64,000 nt of DNA from the NCBI RefSeq assembly GCF_902362185.1, contig NC_044498.1, forward strand, positions 38,290,536 through 38,354,535, given 5' to 3'. Below, in pieces: positions 1 to 11,696 of the stretch. Within the stretch, counting starts at the first letter, position 1. The number at the start of each line of letters is the position of its first letter. Source of the DNA: Chanos chanos (lineage: Eukaryota > Chordata > Actinopteri > Gonorynchiformes > Chanidae). The notes beneath the pieces were generated by a model. The model was not told the DNA's origin and ran no database searches. It worked only from the letters and a program-made list of their open reading frames with translations. Position numbers and translations under genes: made by a program.

Positions 1-187
1 CTCCTCTTGGTCCTTAGAATCTGTCAGAAGTGCTGCAGGTTATTTATCTGATCACAGCCTGAGATAACTACTCATATGAAATAAATATTTGTCGCACTTG
101 TGGCTCTTAAAGGTACAGTTCACTAACTCTTGTTGTAAGTTACTACAAGGCTGCTTGCATAATCACAATGAGAAGACTCGTGCTCAC

Positions 188-325
188 CAGAAAGCACATG
201 AAGTCAAGGGCGAGCACAGTGGGGACCCCTCCGAAGGGTAAACCCTGCAGCACAGTGCTGCGGATACGGGCGGAGTAGCACCAGTCTTTAGAGGCATTGG
301 AGCCCTGTGTCCCAAACTCACTCAT
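188..325 (-). CDS. tmem63b: TMEM63B (CSC1-like 2) first coding exon, partial gene
   Basis: This is the N-terminal coding exon of a TMEM63-family channel, a multipass membrane protein of the OSCA/TMEM63 mechanically or osmotically gated cation channels. The 46 codons start MSEFGTQGSN and contain CYSARIRSTVLQGLPFGG and the start of the first membrane segment (VPTVLALDFMCFL), a block I recall as nearly invariant in vertebrate TMEM63B. The exon ends at a consensus donor (CTG|gtgagc on the minus strand) and the rest of the gene lies left of the window. The start Met is the first in frame after the likely acceptor (cttgcag, about 3 bases upstream); a second possible acceptor lies at about 374. TMEM63A or C are alternatives, but the divergent mrpl14 neighbour favours B. 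Confidence 0.9.
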
Positions 326-366
326 CGTCTGCAAGAGCGCACACAGCACACTCACTGCAGCATCCT

Positions 367-405
367 GCACACCTAGGGAGAGGGAGAGAGAGAGAGAGAG
401 AGAGA
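367..405. repeat. GA/CT microsatellite beside the tmem63b acceptor
   Basis: A near-perfect GA run on the plus strand reads as CT on the tmem63b sense strand and lies 40-80 bases upstream of its start codon, so it forms or adjoins the polypyrimidine tract of the acceptor. Confidence 0.9.
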
Positions 406-3400
406 GGAATTTACAGTTATGTTATTTATATTGCATACTATATTACAATTTGTCTGGGTACATATGTATCAAGCATCTGATATTGCTAATCCAGGATGAG
501 CTTCTCCCAGTTCATACAGAGATAGGCATTAGGACCATGAAAGGCATACAACTGATCCATGATCAGCACTCTTATTCTGTGATGTGTGCAAGCCCTGGTT
601 ATCTGTCACAAATCATCATCAAAACTTTTGTAGCTGCAAGGAGATTCAGGAGAGCATGTGGCCAGGGTTTCAATGACTGCTCACACCACAGACATATACA
701 AACTACTGTCGACATACTTAACATAGGGGCCACGTAGGCTATAAGCTGCTGACCTACTTTGTTCAGTCTACTTTTTTTCTGACCTTTCCCTGTGTGTCAA
801 TACAGAGAGACTGAGTGTTACCTTATCATAAAGCAAATCTCTGACAATCAATAGCAGTTTTGCTGTACATGAAAGCAATTTCTTCACAATGGAATACCAT
901 AATAACCAGTTGAGAGGAAAATAATGGTGAAGGAATGACAGAAGAACCCTTTTCCAGTGGATAATATAGTGGGCGCAGCCTTATTTGGAATGTACGGCTT
1001 GATGCCTTCAAAAGCATTGGACAAGAAAGACCAGTTCTGGCACTGCATTAAACCTTGAAAAGATGGCAACAGAGTGCAGCCAGTAATCACACACACTCCT
1101 ACGCAATCAGAGTTGAAGGGTTGAGACTACTAGGCTGTTGCTGGCTGTGTGAGAGAATAGAATAAAGGAAATATCTTAGACAATGCTAGCTCTCTGATTC
1201 AGCATATCGCAATCAAGTACGAACATGTACACTTTTACATACGCACAACAGCAGAAGTGTCACTCAGCAGAAATTACATAACAGCCAGGTATCCGTACAG
1301 CACTACACTCGAAAGCTGGGCAGAATTCAGCTCCGTCCAAGAGGAAGGTTCATGGTGATCCTGACAAGAACGCGACCATACTGGGCCAGTGTCTTGCGCC
1401 ACTAAGCAAACACAGACGCGTCTATATTCTTCCCTCTGTTCGGTGACATCATCACGGGGACTCTGAACAATAGACAAGCAGTGGTCAGTGGGTTCAGGCT
1501 GACTTTCTTTAGCAAATGATTTCATGGCACCGCAGCAATTTGTCACGGGAAGGCGTACTCCACTTTTTAAACGAAGATAATCGGGGCGGTATTAAAAACT
1601 CACAACCGTCGTTCAGTGTAGTCCGTCAGTTCGTTAAGACTCCATAGACATCATGAAAACGAAAGGTTTTTCATAGAAGGAAGACCACAAGAATGTACTT
1701 ACAGAGTCAGAGAAGTGTCATGTCAGAGTCCCAGACAAAAGCACAAATACGTCATCTTCACAGCACTAAAAGACGGAAGAACGAGAGGAAGGGAAAAAAA
1801 AAACAAAAAAAAAAAAAAACAGATGCTTCACACCCACACAGTGCAGTGGAAATATCTGCCATGCCACCTCTTCTCCCAACGCCAGGTTGCCATGGCAGCA
1901 TGGTACTGGAGGGCGCTCTCCAAATACAAACAAATAAAGAGCAATGGGGGAAGTGAGGGACAGAATCACATGCTGGGTTTTTATTGCCATAAACTTAATT
2001 AAGACTCAATGCTCTGCTCTCCTGGCCTAAGAAGAGGACCAGAGAAGTGAGGTGAGTCTGTTAAGAGAAATATAGCCAGACAACAAAAGAGAACACAGTC
2101 TAAGACAGTTATCTCCAGACAAACTCTATATCCATACACAAAATTCCTCCTCGTGTGTCCTGACAGGTTGTTGGAGTATTGACAGCTGTAATCACCACTC
2201 GCTGTTCTGCACCATCCAGGCCAGAGTAAAGATGAGGCTTCCAGCCAAGACAACATCTAGACCTGAATCAGCAGAACAGAACTAAAAGGAGCCAGATTTG
2301 TGACAGTTATACATAGAGGCACAACCTGTCAGATTTGCTTGATTTCACTGTCACAATTCACAGAAATAAAGTGATCTGGGAAGAGTACGAGTTGTAAACA
2401 ACTTAAGATCCAATTTCTCAGGACGATTCGGCTGCATTACAGTTGAAACTATTGGCTTGAGGATGTATGGTTTAACTACACTGCGCATTTCATAGTCTGA
2501 TGGTTCACCCATTCCAAAATGCAGACTAGGAATGTTGGTGGGACTTCACTGAACATCCTTTGTCAGGAACGTTAAGAAGGAACATAAGAAGGAACATAAG
2601 AAGGAACGTTAAAATACATTTAGGCCAAGTACTGTGTTTGTACTTTATATTTTAAATTTAATGTACTTACACTTATTCGTAACTCAAACTCTTCTGAAAT
2701 ATACGCCTATTTCACTTTTTACTCTGCATTTACCAAACTCAGATTTGCCTTTTTCATAGTTGGTTTTTAGTCAAAACTGTTCAAACACATGTAACAGCAC
2801 CAGTCAAATTCACATTCAGTGCTAACATCAGAGAAGCACTGAACAAGTAAAAACAAACCTGTTTGTAGTGTGTAGAACTGCTTCTCAGCAGCTTTCAATC
2901 TTGGGAACACACGTGGCAGCACATTCTTTCTTGACAAGGACCAACAGTCCTGATACCAACTGTTCACCAGTTGCCAGTGCTCTCATTAGGTGAATCAGGC
3001 ACATCAGCGCAAGGTTATATTGAAATAAACATGATGGTCGACAGGTCCCAGGGACTGGAATCACAGAAGCCTATTGGAAGTCAAGGCTGATGGCACCCAT
3101 GCACAACTAGGGGGTTGTTTTAAACCCTTTTAAAGCCTCTTTGTGCTGATCTATTGGGTTTGCTGAAAGCCAGATGATGTGCAAATGCAACTGTCAAGTG
3201 ATCTGACCTTTTTTTTTTTTTAAAACAGGTTTAGAAATAATGGACACATCGAAACAACAGATTACAGACGACCTTCCTCCCAACAAGCAACCTCTCATGA
3301 ACAACAAGGTCGTCATGTGCTTCTCTCTGACAAGCACATACAAGCTATTAGCTTTAAGTATGTGTCTCTTGGCTCCTTCATCCTGAACTGTTTGCTGTCT

Positions 3401-3509
3401 CTAGACCTGGCACTGTATGCCATGTAGGTCATGATTTATCAGTTTATATTTACAATAGTCATGTTTCACCAAACAAGAGGACCGTTTGACCTACAGTAAA
3501 TTGTCACTT

Positions 3510-3541
<32 letters not shown>

Positions 3542-6500
3542 AGGTAATTTCTTCAGTTGTTAGTACTCTTATTCTAGTAATACATATAGAACATTACATA
3601 TAATTTACAGTAAAAACTGTCAAATCAAATAAAACAAACCTCTCTTTCCAGTGACTCTCCCTTTGAGAGACTACACTGCCACTAAAAGGGGAGTCCGTCA
3701 CATGAGACACTTGTTTTGAATATGACTCAGCTACTCTCTCATGCTAAGGGAAAAAGCCAAGGCTACAACTTTAGCATTGTGCTAGTGAGTGGAGCTCATA
3801 GGGCAGTATTCATTTCACTGCACTGATCACAGAGAACCTGGATTATATAAACGTTAATGTAATGATGTGGTCATTAGACCAGTATACCAGTCTGGTGAGA
3901 GCGTGACAATGATAAGCTCTCCTTTTCCTGCTGTAGATAATTTCCAGTGGCTAGTAACATTCATACTGCTACCAGATGAGGCGGAGTCCCATATCGATCT
4001 TATAATTTCACAGATCCTAATTCTAATCATCTCCCAACGCAGAATTAAGCATTCCAGAAGAACCATATCCACCAAAGAAAGGCAGAATAATATTAAAGCT
4101 TTGTATTTTCACATAAACATGCATACACTTTTCTAAAGAGGTTCCCTGGTTCTGGCACCTGGATGGTTGAAAAGATTTGCCATGATCTAATAGCATGAAT
4201 CTAAGACTGCTTTGCTGACAACCTGCTAGCATAGCTCAAAACAAACAGTAAGACTTAGGTGTGTTGCCGGACCACATTTCAAAGTTGGCCTGTTAAAACA
4301 GAGATAAATAAGCACTTGAGATAAGAGAGTCCCACCCTCATAATTGATTCTATAATAGAGTAGGAGTCACTGGCCTTAAGGGCAATTAGTCTGTGGATCA
4401 TTAACTACGTTACAAGTCTTTACATGGACTTCACTGAGCGTGAGGTACAAACGGTCTGTAGCCCATGACGTCACACACTGCAATGGCTTAACAGATTCCT
4501 CCACAGGCGCTTGCCTCATTCCATACGCTCCAACAAGCAAAAACGGCAGAAAGCTGCAGACTGGACCGTCTGAGACACTGAAAGGCAGTGAAGGATGTGG
4601 ATATCAGAGGAGGCTAATGGTGTGTGACAGTGAATTTACTGTTCTGTCTCCGCCAGTATTACGAGGGGGTCAAAAAGAACACTTTGTTCTTTCCAGATCG
4701 GCTCAAGCTTGGCTCTCTGTCAGAGAGCTACTCTCCCTCAAATCCCAAAACATCTAGGCCTACCGCTTTACCAAGAAATCATCATAAGAGGAGCCACAAA
4801 TATCTTCATCTATGTCGCATCAGAGCTCCACAGTCTATTTCAAATGTGGATGATGGCAAGAACTGAATCCAACACAAAGATGGATCTGTGTGTACAGCTG
4901 GAATAGCAGGACAGGTGGCTGAATCCATCAGCTTTGTGGTCTGTTGTAACAAACAACAGAGACAGAAGAAAAAAAGACTATTATTATTAAAGAGTACTGG
5001 TCTGTTTTTTTTCTCTGTTACTTTCCACCACCTATGCATAACTTCCCATTCTAAAATTTCCCCATCAAATGCCATGATGCCCAGATTAGATCTCTGCTCA
5101 CCAATGTGCTGTGCATACCGACATATTTTTGTTATAATTCCTAAAAACAAAACAACAAACAAAACAAAACAAAAACACTCTGTAAAGATGTGTGAGTGAA
5201 ATCTTTAACTTCTATTGTCCGGGCTCAATTTGGATCTCATTTACCTCAAGATGACTCTTAGCTCTCAAGGGAATAAAGACAGAGGACTACAACAAACAGA
5301 AACAATGGTCTCACCATGAACGTGTTTTAAACCAACACCCCAGACCACACAGGACTTAATGTGGTTAACAGGAGCCTCCAGTTTGCAGGACCACAACGGA
5401 AACCACAGTGGAAACAATCATTGCTTCTACAGAGTTACTGTAACATGACGTCCTGGTGTCACAGACCTCAAGTCTTTGGTCTCTCTCTCAATAAAAAAAG
5501 TCTTCAAAAGATCAAAACACGCACAGGATGTCTTCCATGCCACAATAAACAGATAATTGCTGTATTATATCTTTTAAAAAAAGAAATAACAAAAAAGGGA
5601 CTGTTTCATCACTGGATCCTCAAAGTTTTAAATAAATTACATTAGTGGAAAATCGCAAAATCCGCCACACAGTTAGGACCAAAGGATCACAACTTTCATG
5701 CAGTTAGCAGCCTGCAGTTCTATTGCCTTAAGAGTTACCTAGCAACTAACCGACAGTTCCTTCTGTCTTTCTGTCTGGATGAAACTAACACCACAAACCA
5801 CAAAGAAAAGGTCTGCAAGCCACTCTGACAAAATTGGCTCTTGTGGACTAGGAAAGTACCAAAATTAAATCTGGAATATAAAAATTTCTCTCTCTTCTTT
5901 AAAGCAAGTTCTGAGTTGCAGAGTGCCGCAAATATAACAAAAGTGCTTAGTCATCATACAGAAAGAACACATCCACAAGTCAAACAAAGTGGGGGACTTC
6001 ATAGGGTGTGTGTGTATAGGAATATTGAGCAATTCCTCACAAATACACACTCTAATGAAAACAGTGGTAGTTTCAATACAACCCAGGCTAAGCCTCAGCA
6101 AATGGCCCCCACTATTAGACACACACCACCAGAGATAATATGGGCAGTACAAGAGACAGAGCACAGACATCCATTTTTTTTCAGTTCAAAAAGAGAAAGC
6201 TAAGGACCATTTGAAATGGTTGATGGTCCTTTTCATTGGTTTTAAACTGTATTAAGTCACTCTAATCTCCTAAACACTGCTCATTCTTACCCAAGACACT
6301 TTTTGCCGCATCAATATTTCAACAAAACTGAAAACTGAAACCAAGGGGAATCAAATAAATAAACAATGAGAAAAATGCTCTGAATCAAGAGTCCTATTCT
6401 GAGTCCCCGTGAGAGCAATCAGCAGGGCAACTTTCAAAAACTGTCAGCCATAAAGACCAAGGAGACTCTTCTGGAACAGTAGAGTAAGATTCTAAAAAGC

Positions 6501-7892
6501 ATATGTTGCATGGCCTTTTGAATAGATGAATGCTAAAGCAACATCTTATTAATTAAGGGATTTTGACCATTTTGACAATTTCCTCTCTGCTGAAACATGT
6601 ATCTTAAAATTGTCTTGTATAGACAATAAAGTCAAATCCATACAAGTTTTGTGTACAACCCACTGAAACTGCTGAATAGTCAACCTCTTATCCTATTAGA
6701 TTAAACAAAGAGAACAGGGCCACTGTGTATACAATACAGATCTTGAGACCATTCGTTCCAAACTAATGTATGTCAGTAGAGTAGCCTCATTACAATAATC
6801 TGTCGGGACGTTCTCAATGGACAGTTTGGATTAGGCCTAACACTAATCGGCAGATTATCTGTCACATCATTGCATTGCACTGTATATCGCCTGTAAAACC
6901 TCTATTCCTTTGACCACTGACAGAGTAGAAGTAAAACAGGCATTTATTAAACATTCCTGATTCAAAGTATTAAAAAAACCCCACACATTTGTTGATGCCA
7001 CTGTGGCAAATGGACTACGTATCTAAATCCAAAATGTTACTTCTTTCGGTGTATAGGCCGTATTTCAGAAAATGCATGGTAAACCAAGTGAATAACAGAA
7101 TGTAACAACGAACAGTGTTTATTGCAATAACAAACCGGCATTTCGAGATTAGTTAAATCATGGTATGACGCTGCTTTTTGTAGGATCACAATGCCTAGTG
7201 AAAGCATACGTTTGAACTCCGAAAACTCTGAAGTAAAAATGTATGGCTTTCGAACAGGACACAGCTAGGCTACAATATAGTAAAATGACTTGTGGGAAAT
7301 ACAGACACACTTTAGTAAATACATATATAACTGACCTGCCAAACACCCGTGTCAGCTGCCAGAATTAGTAATAGTATTTTGTAATCATTTTACCTAATAC
7401 CTGGTTAACATGGTAGTTTATGTACTTGAGTTTAAAAAGAATACTGCGGCCAAGGGTGTTAAAGTTAGATTCACATAATAGCTGGCATTACATAACATGT
7501 GCTCCGGCATTCAACTGTGGTCATAATTAAATATACATGTAAACAGAAAAAAACGTCGTTCGAGAATCAATTTTTTGACCTCATCTAGTAAATCTGTATG
7601 TTGGCTAACAAACACCAACGCATCTTAGAAAGTCAGCTAAGCTAACTAGGCTACGCTGCTACGCCAACTTGTCAACGTTTTCACGCTGGCTCTACGGTGA
7701 ATCTGTTTCCTGACTGGCAACACAATTTTGTGCAGTTTTTATTAAAACAATGTACTGTGTATTAAAAGTGTTAAAACTAAAAAGCATGGTCGAATATTAA
7801 AATAACATGTTTACTAAACAGGCGTTTAGATGGCTAGCTGTCTTATCTGGTTGTCCCGGTAATTCATTAGCTAGCTAGCCAGATCTATTTAC
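406..7892 (-). other. Long first intron of tmem63b
   Basis: This stretch holds no coding exon I can support on either strand. It is AT-rich with short A-runs (about 1794-1820 and 3520-3542), a T-run near 3211-3221 and a triple short direct repeat of about 12 bases at 2575-2610. The open frames here are short, lack family similarity and lack paired splice sites. It is treated as intron 1. Confidence 0.5.
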
Positions 7893-8090
7893 CTGTTTCA
7901 GGATCCAAAGCCAAGTATTAATGTAACTGGGACTCCACAGATCAAACCCAGGTTCCTGGTAAATCCTTCGCTTGAGTTCGTCCGCAAATATTAATACTGG
8001 TAAGAGAACGAAAAAAGATTCACCTAAATCCCAAAGAAAAGATATCCATTCACTCTTTCCCTGAGGCTGGCGCGTCTGTCATGTAAACTG
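7893..8090 (-). promoter_or_regulatory. tmem63b: Probable tmem63b 5'UTR exon and promoter region
   Basis: On the minus strand a consensus donor (ACAG|gtaaat) ends at 7893. It is a good candidate for the end of a non-coding first exon that splices to the exon at 188-325. The right edge is not visible; it is placed near 8090 in a slightly GC-richer stretch, the last before low-complexity DNA. No TATA box is clear. The assignment is inference from splice consensus and from the need for an upstream exon. Confidence 0.35.
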
Positions 8091-8282
8091 GATTTGCCAG
8101 AATGAGTTGCCTGGGATTTTGACAGCAGTAACTAGTATCGCCGATGGGGGTGTCCTCATCGCAGTAATTATTTTCCTGAGGTAATCACAGAGAGATATTG
8201 CCTCCTAGTGGTGATTAATCATAAACGTGCACATAAATTCAAGTAAAATGTGTACATCTGACCAACAACAGCCTGTAAGGAA

Positions 8283-8324
8283 ACCCCCCCCCCAAAAAAA
8301 CATTAATACGTTTATCATCGTTTG

Positions 8325-8364
<40 letters not shown>

Positions 8365-8380
8365 GGGGGGGTGGGGGGTT
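8283..8380. repeat. Homopolymer tracts: C, A, then 28 A followed by 15+6 G
   Basis: A C-run and A-run near 8284-8300 are followed by 28 A (8329-8356), 15 G (8357-8371), a T and 6 G. The G part could form a G-quadruplex. Such runs are often misassembled, so the lengths should not be trusted. It is not the tail of the neighbouring minus-strand LINE, which would show as T on this strand. Confidence 0.9.
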
Positions 8381-8587
8381 CAATGTTGCTGCTTTTTAGG
8401 AGGTCTTTCGTAGAGTGCTTATAGCACCTCTTTTGTCTGCCAGCAGCCCTTAGAGAGCTTGGTTGGGTAAGGGGTGGACAGGCATGCAGATAGCATGCCC
8501 TATCCAGCAAAGATGCTTCTTAGCTACTGCTGCCTCCATACAGATGGAGCTAGTCATGGAAAGGATCTCAGTATAGCGGATTCGATC

Positions 8588-9134
8588 TTACCAGGATAGC
8601 CCAAGGATTTTTTGAAGGCATCGGATGTGGAAGGCCTCCAAGCCTGTGATATGCCATTTGTATGGGGTCCACGCTTCTGCCCTGTAGAGCAGAGTGGAGA
8701 CACATACTGCATTGTAGACGGCAATCTTGGTACCGACCTTCAGGTTTTTGTTTTCAAAAACCCTTCTGTGGAGTCGCCCAAAGGCTGACGAGGCTTTGTT
8801 GATGCAATTGTTTATTTGGCTGTCAAGGGAGCAGTCTGCGGAGAGTGTAGAGCCAAGACAGATGAACTGGTGAACTATTTTGAGTGGAACACCATTGATT
8901 TGGAAACTGGGAGGTGAAGTAGGTTGGATAGTAAGTTGTGCCATAACTTCGGTTTTGTGAATGTTGAGCTGGAGCCCAAAGGACTTCCAGTGGCATGAGA
9001 AGCTCATGATGACGTTTATCTGGCTGGAGCTGCAGGGGACTCCCAATTGTCCGGTCTGCTTGACTCCGCTTGTACCTATCCCCAGCTGCAGATTTGAATT
9101 TAGGGATTACTCCCTTAGCCATCGTACCTCCCAA
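8588..9134 (-). mobile_element. LINE (non-LTR retrotransposon) reverse-transcriptase fragment
   Basis: The minus strand has a 152-codon frame (8588-9046) matching the C-terminal end of a LINE reverse transcriptase: a KTEVM motif, then LGSTLSADCSLDSQI, ASSAFGRLHRRV and, near the end, CLQKILGLSW. This run (KTEVM..LGSTLS..SSAFGRL..LLY..W..H) is common in animal non-LTR elements. The frame shifts upstream, and the finger and palm domains and endonuclease are absent, so it is a 5'-truncated dead copy. Its limits are not clear: non-coding DNA of the same element may reach about 8385 on one side and 9420 on the other. The clade is uncertain. Confidence 0.75.
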
Positions 9135-9458
9135 GGTTTACCCACATGGCAGTGGGGCAGTGGTTGGTGGAACACCTCTGGGGACCACTGCAGCTCTGAG
9201 ATCTCCTACTAACTCGGCCTGGGGTTGCAAGACCCCAGTTACCATGGGCTGCCACGAGGAGGCATAGAAGGAGTCTTGGTGAGGGAGAGGCTGTGTACTA
9301 ACCGCAGAAGACTTACACACTGCTTCCTGGACCCCACCTGGGGTGGACAGCGGCAGAGGCTGAAGGAGGGAGATTGCTGGCATCCCTACATGCAATTGCT
9401 CGCTTAGCAGACTGCACTAGACGCGTCACAACACCCTGCTAACAGTACAGCCAGTCAG

Positions 9459-9459
<1 letters not shown>

Positions 9460-9493
<34 letters not shown>
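9460..9493. repeat. (CA)n microsatellite
   Basis: A perfect CA run of about 17 units between the LINE fragment and the mrpl14 promoter region. Confidence 0.95.
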
Positions 9494-9494
<1 letters not shown>

Positions 9495-9689
9495 ACGGTG
9501 CATGGAGAAACAAGAAAGAGATTCGGAAATTCAGAAATTCATTAGCAGCCTCTGGTGGGCTTTGCTTCAAATTACCAAATGGAACAGCCTGTTGTGAATT
9601 GTGTGTTTTTGAATTCCACAGCAGCTCTCTGTGAAGATAAAGTTTCTGCTGAGCAGCCATTGAGATTTTGCTCTCGTTAGATAAGAAAA

Positions 9690-10144
9690 GTTAAACACAA
9701 TACTGATAATTTTCAAATGAGAGCAGACTCAGTCGCCGATCTCTTGTGTAATCAAAGTGCGACGCCTTTCTCTGACGTAATGGTTGTGAGGGATGTGTGG
9801 CTGTGACATTGTCAAAACGTGCCCATGTTAAGAGGACAGAATACATCTCATTAAAGGAAGTTTAGGCATCGTACAGGTATAAAACATTTTTATTCATCGG
9901 TGTGAAACAATTGACTGAAGCATTACAATACGGTGTTAGTTTTGGAGTTGCAAATACCTTTTTATGTTGAGGTTTGTGCTTCTAGCTAACATGTCTAGCG
10001 AAGTAGCTTGCTGCAGACCATAATATATGAAATGGTTTCAAAGATGGACAGCTCTTTATAGAATTCTTCAGGGCTATCATCGTTGTCATGTTACATGTCT
10101 GGCGATTGTTGCTAATTTCGCGAATGTCTCACTCTCCATAACAG
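9690..10144 (+). promoter_or_regulatory. mrpl14: mrpl14 upstream region with a CRE-like site
   Basis: The stretch ahead of mrpl14 carries TGACGTAA at 9773-9780, a CREB/ATF-type site. The coding exon is preceded by a good acceptor (ctctccataacag ending at 10144), so a 5'UTR exon probably lies between about 9850 and 9990; I could not fix its ends. The region lies between two divergent genes, tmem63b and mrpl14. Confidence 0.4.
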
Positions 10145-10150
10145 GTCGAC

Positions 10151-10736
10151 ATGACACTGTTAAATTTAGCAGGAACTATATTAACTCAGATGACAAGATT
10201 GTCACACTCTCGGGCGTTCAGGTAACGTCGTTTTGCTTTTGTCCTTTGTTTTTTTTAAGTGGAAGACTCGTTATGGTGGTAGTCTCATGGTACTGATAAA
10301 GAAATGATATGGTTTAGGTTGTGCATTGTCAGATTCCAATGCCTGTAACACGTGTGTCTGTCTATGTAGTGTTTCTACAGCTGCTGCAGCCATCCAGAAG
10401 TTAACTCGTATACGGGTGGTCGACAACAGTCCTCTTGGAAACACCCCCTACCATCGTCCACCAAGAGTTATTCATGTGTACACCAAAAACGGCGTGGGCA
10501 AAGTGGGTGACAAGGTATTGCTGGCTATTAAGGGACAAAAGAAAAAAGCCGTCATTGTTGGGCACAAGATGCCCGGTGAACGAATGACACCTCGCTTCGA
10601 CTCAAACAACGTTGTCCTGATTGAAGAGAATGGAAATCCAACAGGGACAAGAATCAAAGTTCCGATCCCCTCACATTTGCGCAAAATGGAAGGAGAATAT
10701 TCCAAATTATTAGCAATCGCTAACAGGTTTGTGTAA
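10151..10736 (+). CDS. mrpl14: Mitochondrial large ribosomal subunit protein uL14m (MRPL14)
   Basis: The product is the uL14 protein of the mitochondrial ribosome large subunit. The coding exons are 10151-10221 and 10370-10736, joined by a GT-AG intron (CAG|gtaacg, tgtag|TG) in phase 2. The protein is 145 aa, the same as human. An Arg-, Ser- and Thr-rich presequence ([13 protein letters not shown]..., about 28 aa) leads into [16 protein letters not shown], then [20 protein letters not shown] and [14 protein letters not shown], all typical of uL14. I chose the ATG at 10151 because only its frame joins exon 2 in phase and gives RAFSVSTAA at the junction; the longer frame from 10027 does not. 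It is head-to-head with tmem63b and tail-to-tail with calpain A, as expected for a housekeeping gene in this syntenic block. Confidence 0.95.
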
Positions 10737-10899
10737 CGATGACTTATATCTTCAGGTGGACCAGCATAGAGAAATGCCTCTTGGTTGAATTTTGGCGGAT
10801 TGATTCACTGTGTCACAAACACTTGATGATCTCTGTCCCTCGAAGGAATCGTCATTTTGTATATTTTGTTACCTTCTAAGAACACTGTACATTTTGTTA

Positions 10900-10905
10900 A
10901 ATAAA
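10900..10905 (+). terminator. mrpl14: mrpl14 polyadenylation signal AATAAA
   Basis: AATAAA lies 164 bases past the mrpl14 stop codon, giving a short 3'UTR. The next gene on the right is transcribed toward it. Confidence 0.8.
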
Positions 10906-11014
10906 GAAGGTGTGACGAGATGAAAATGTTGATTTACTCAGAGGTCTGAAAACTATGTGCATTTGAACAAACACGTTACATCATATTGGGAAACAAAATA
11001 CCCCCCCACCCCAA

Positions 11015-11696
11015 TTTATTGTAATTTACTGAAGCAGTATATTTTCAGAGTTACTTGATTAGATGAAAGAATCTCGTTATCTTTCTTGAGTATGTACTAG
11101 AATGTCAACAAAAGGACAGCAGTGGTGTAGATGAAAGATTAGATGTATTTTCCTGCATGATTAAGAACAAGTAAAAAGTAATTAAAGAAAACAATCTATA
11201 CTGTATCAGAAAAGGATTTCATAAGGTCTCTGAAACAATATTTCTAATTTAATAAGTGGATGAACATGTAAAAAAAAAAAAAGAACTTTTTTTTAAAAAC
11301 CTACCTAAAACACATTGTGATGCATTATGAATACTCCATGCATTCATTCTATGCTTATTAGCTCTCTTATATACCATCATGGTGGAGTAAAACTGCAGGC
11401 TGTGACTCTCCTCTTTGTGCCTAGATATTTACACATTGTACCAATCTACTTATTGCAATGTTAAGTGCATAAATTAACTGATAAGTGATTATCAGTATCA
11501 TGATAGTATAATGCCTGGCCAGGGAATACTTTGAAATAGACAGCACTGATTTATATGGAGATTATCCAGACAAGGCGATTGTGAGGTCTCATATATTGAT
11601 GCAGCTAAGGATCAGGATTCATGGCTTCACTGGTGAGGCACTTGGCAGGGTTTTTGGATCTTCAGTTTGACCTTGTCATGGAAGTGTTGGTCCACT
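11015..11696 (-). other. Probable 3'UTR of calpain A
   Basis: Between the calpain A stop codon and a minus-strand AATAAA (reads tttatt at 11015-11020) there is no coding potential. A weaker ATTAAA-type signal sits near 11244. The end of this UTR would be only about 110 bases from the mrpl14 signal. Confidence 0.45.

Noticed and set aside
297-737. Plus-strand 146-codon frame opposite tmem63b
   Set aside because: It is antisense to the real exon, contains a GA-repeat Arg-Glu run, and resembles nothing known.
1274-1546. Minus-strand 90-codon frame as an extra tmem63b exon
   Set aside because: No similarity to TMEM63 proteins and no convincing acceptor-donor pair; the known N-terminus is already complete in 188-325.
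8329-8378. Poly-A run as the tail of the LINE fragment at 8588-9134
   Set aside because: The LINE is on the minus strand, so its tail would appear as T on the plus strand. The A-then-G run is better seen as simple repeat.
10027-10221. Long upstream frame from ATG 10027 as the N-terminus of MRPL14
   Set aside because: It runs through the exon but ends in phase 0 at the strong donor, while exon 2 needs phase 2. The ATG at 10151 joins in phase and gives the family's length of 145 aa.
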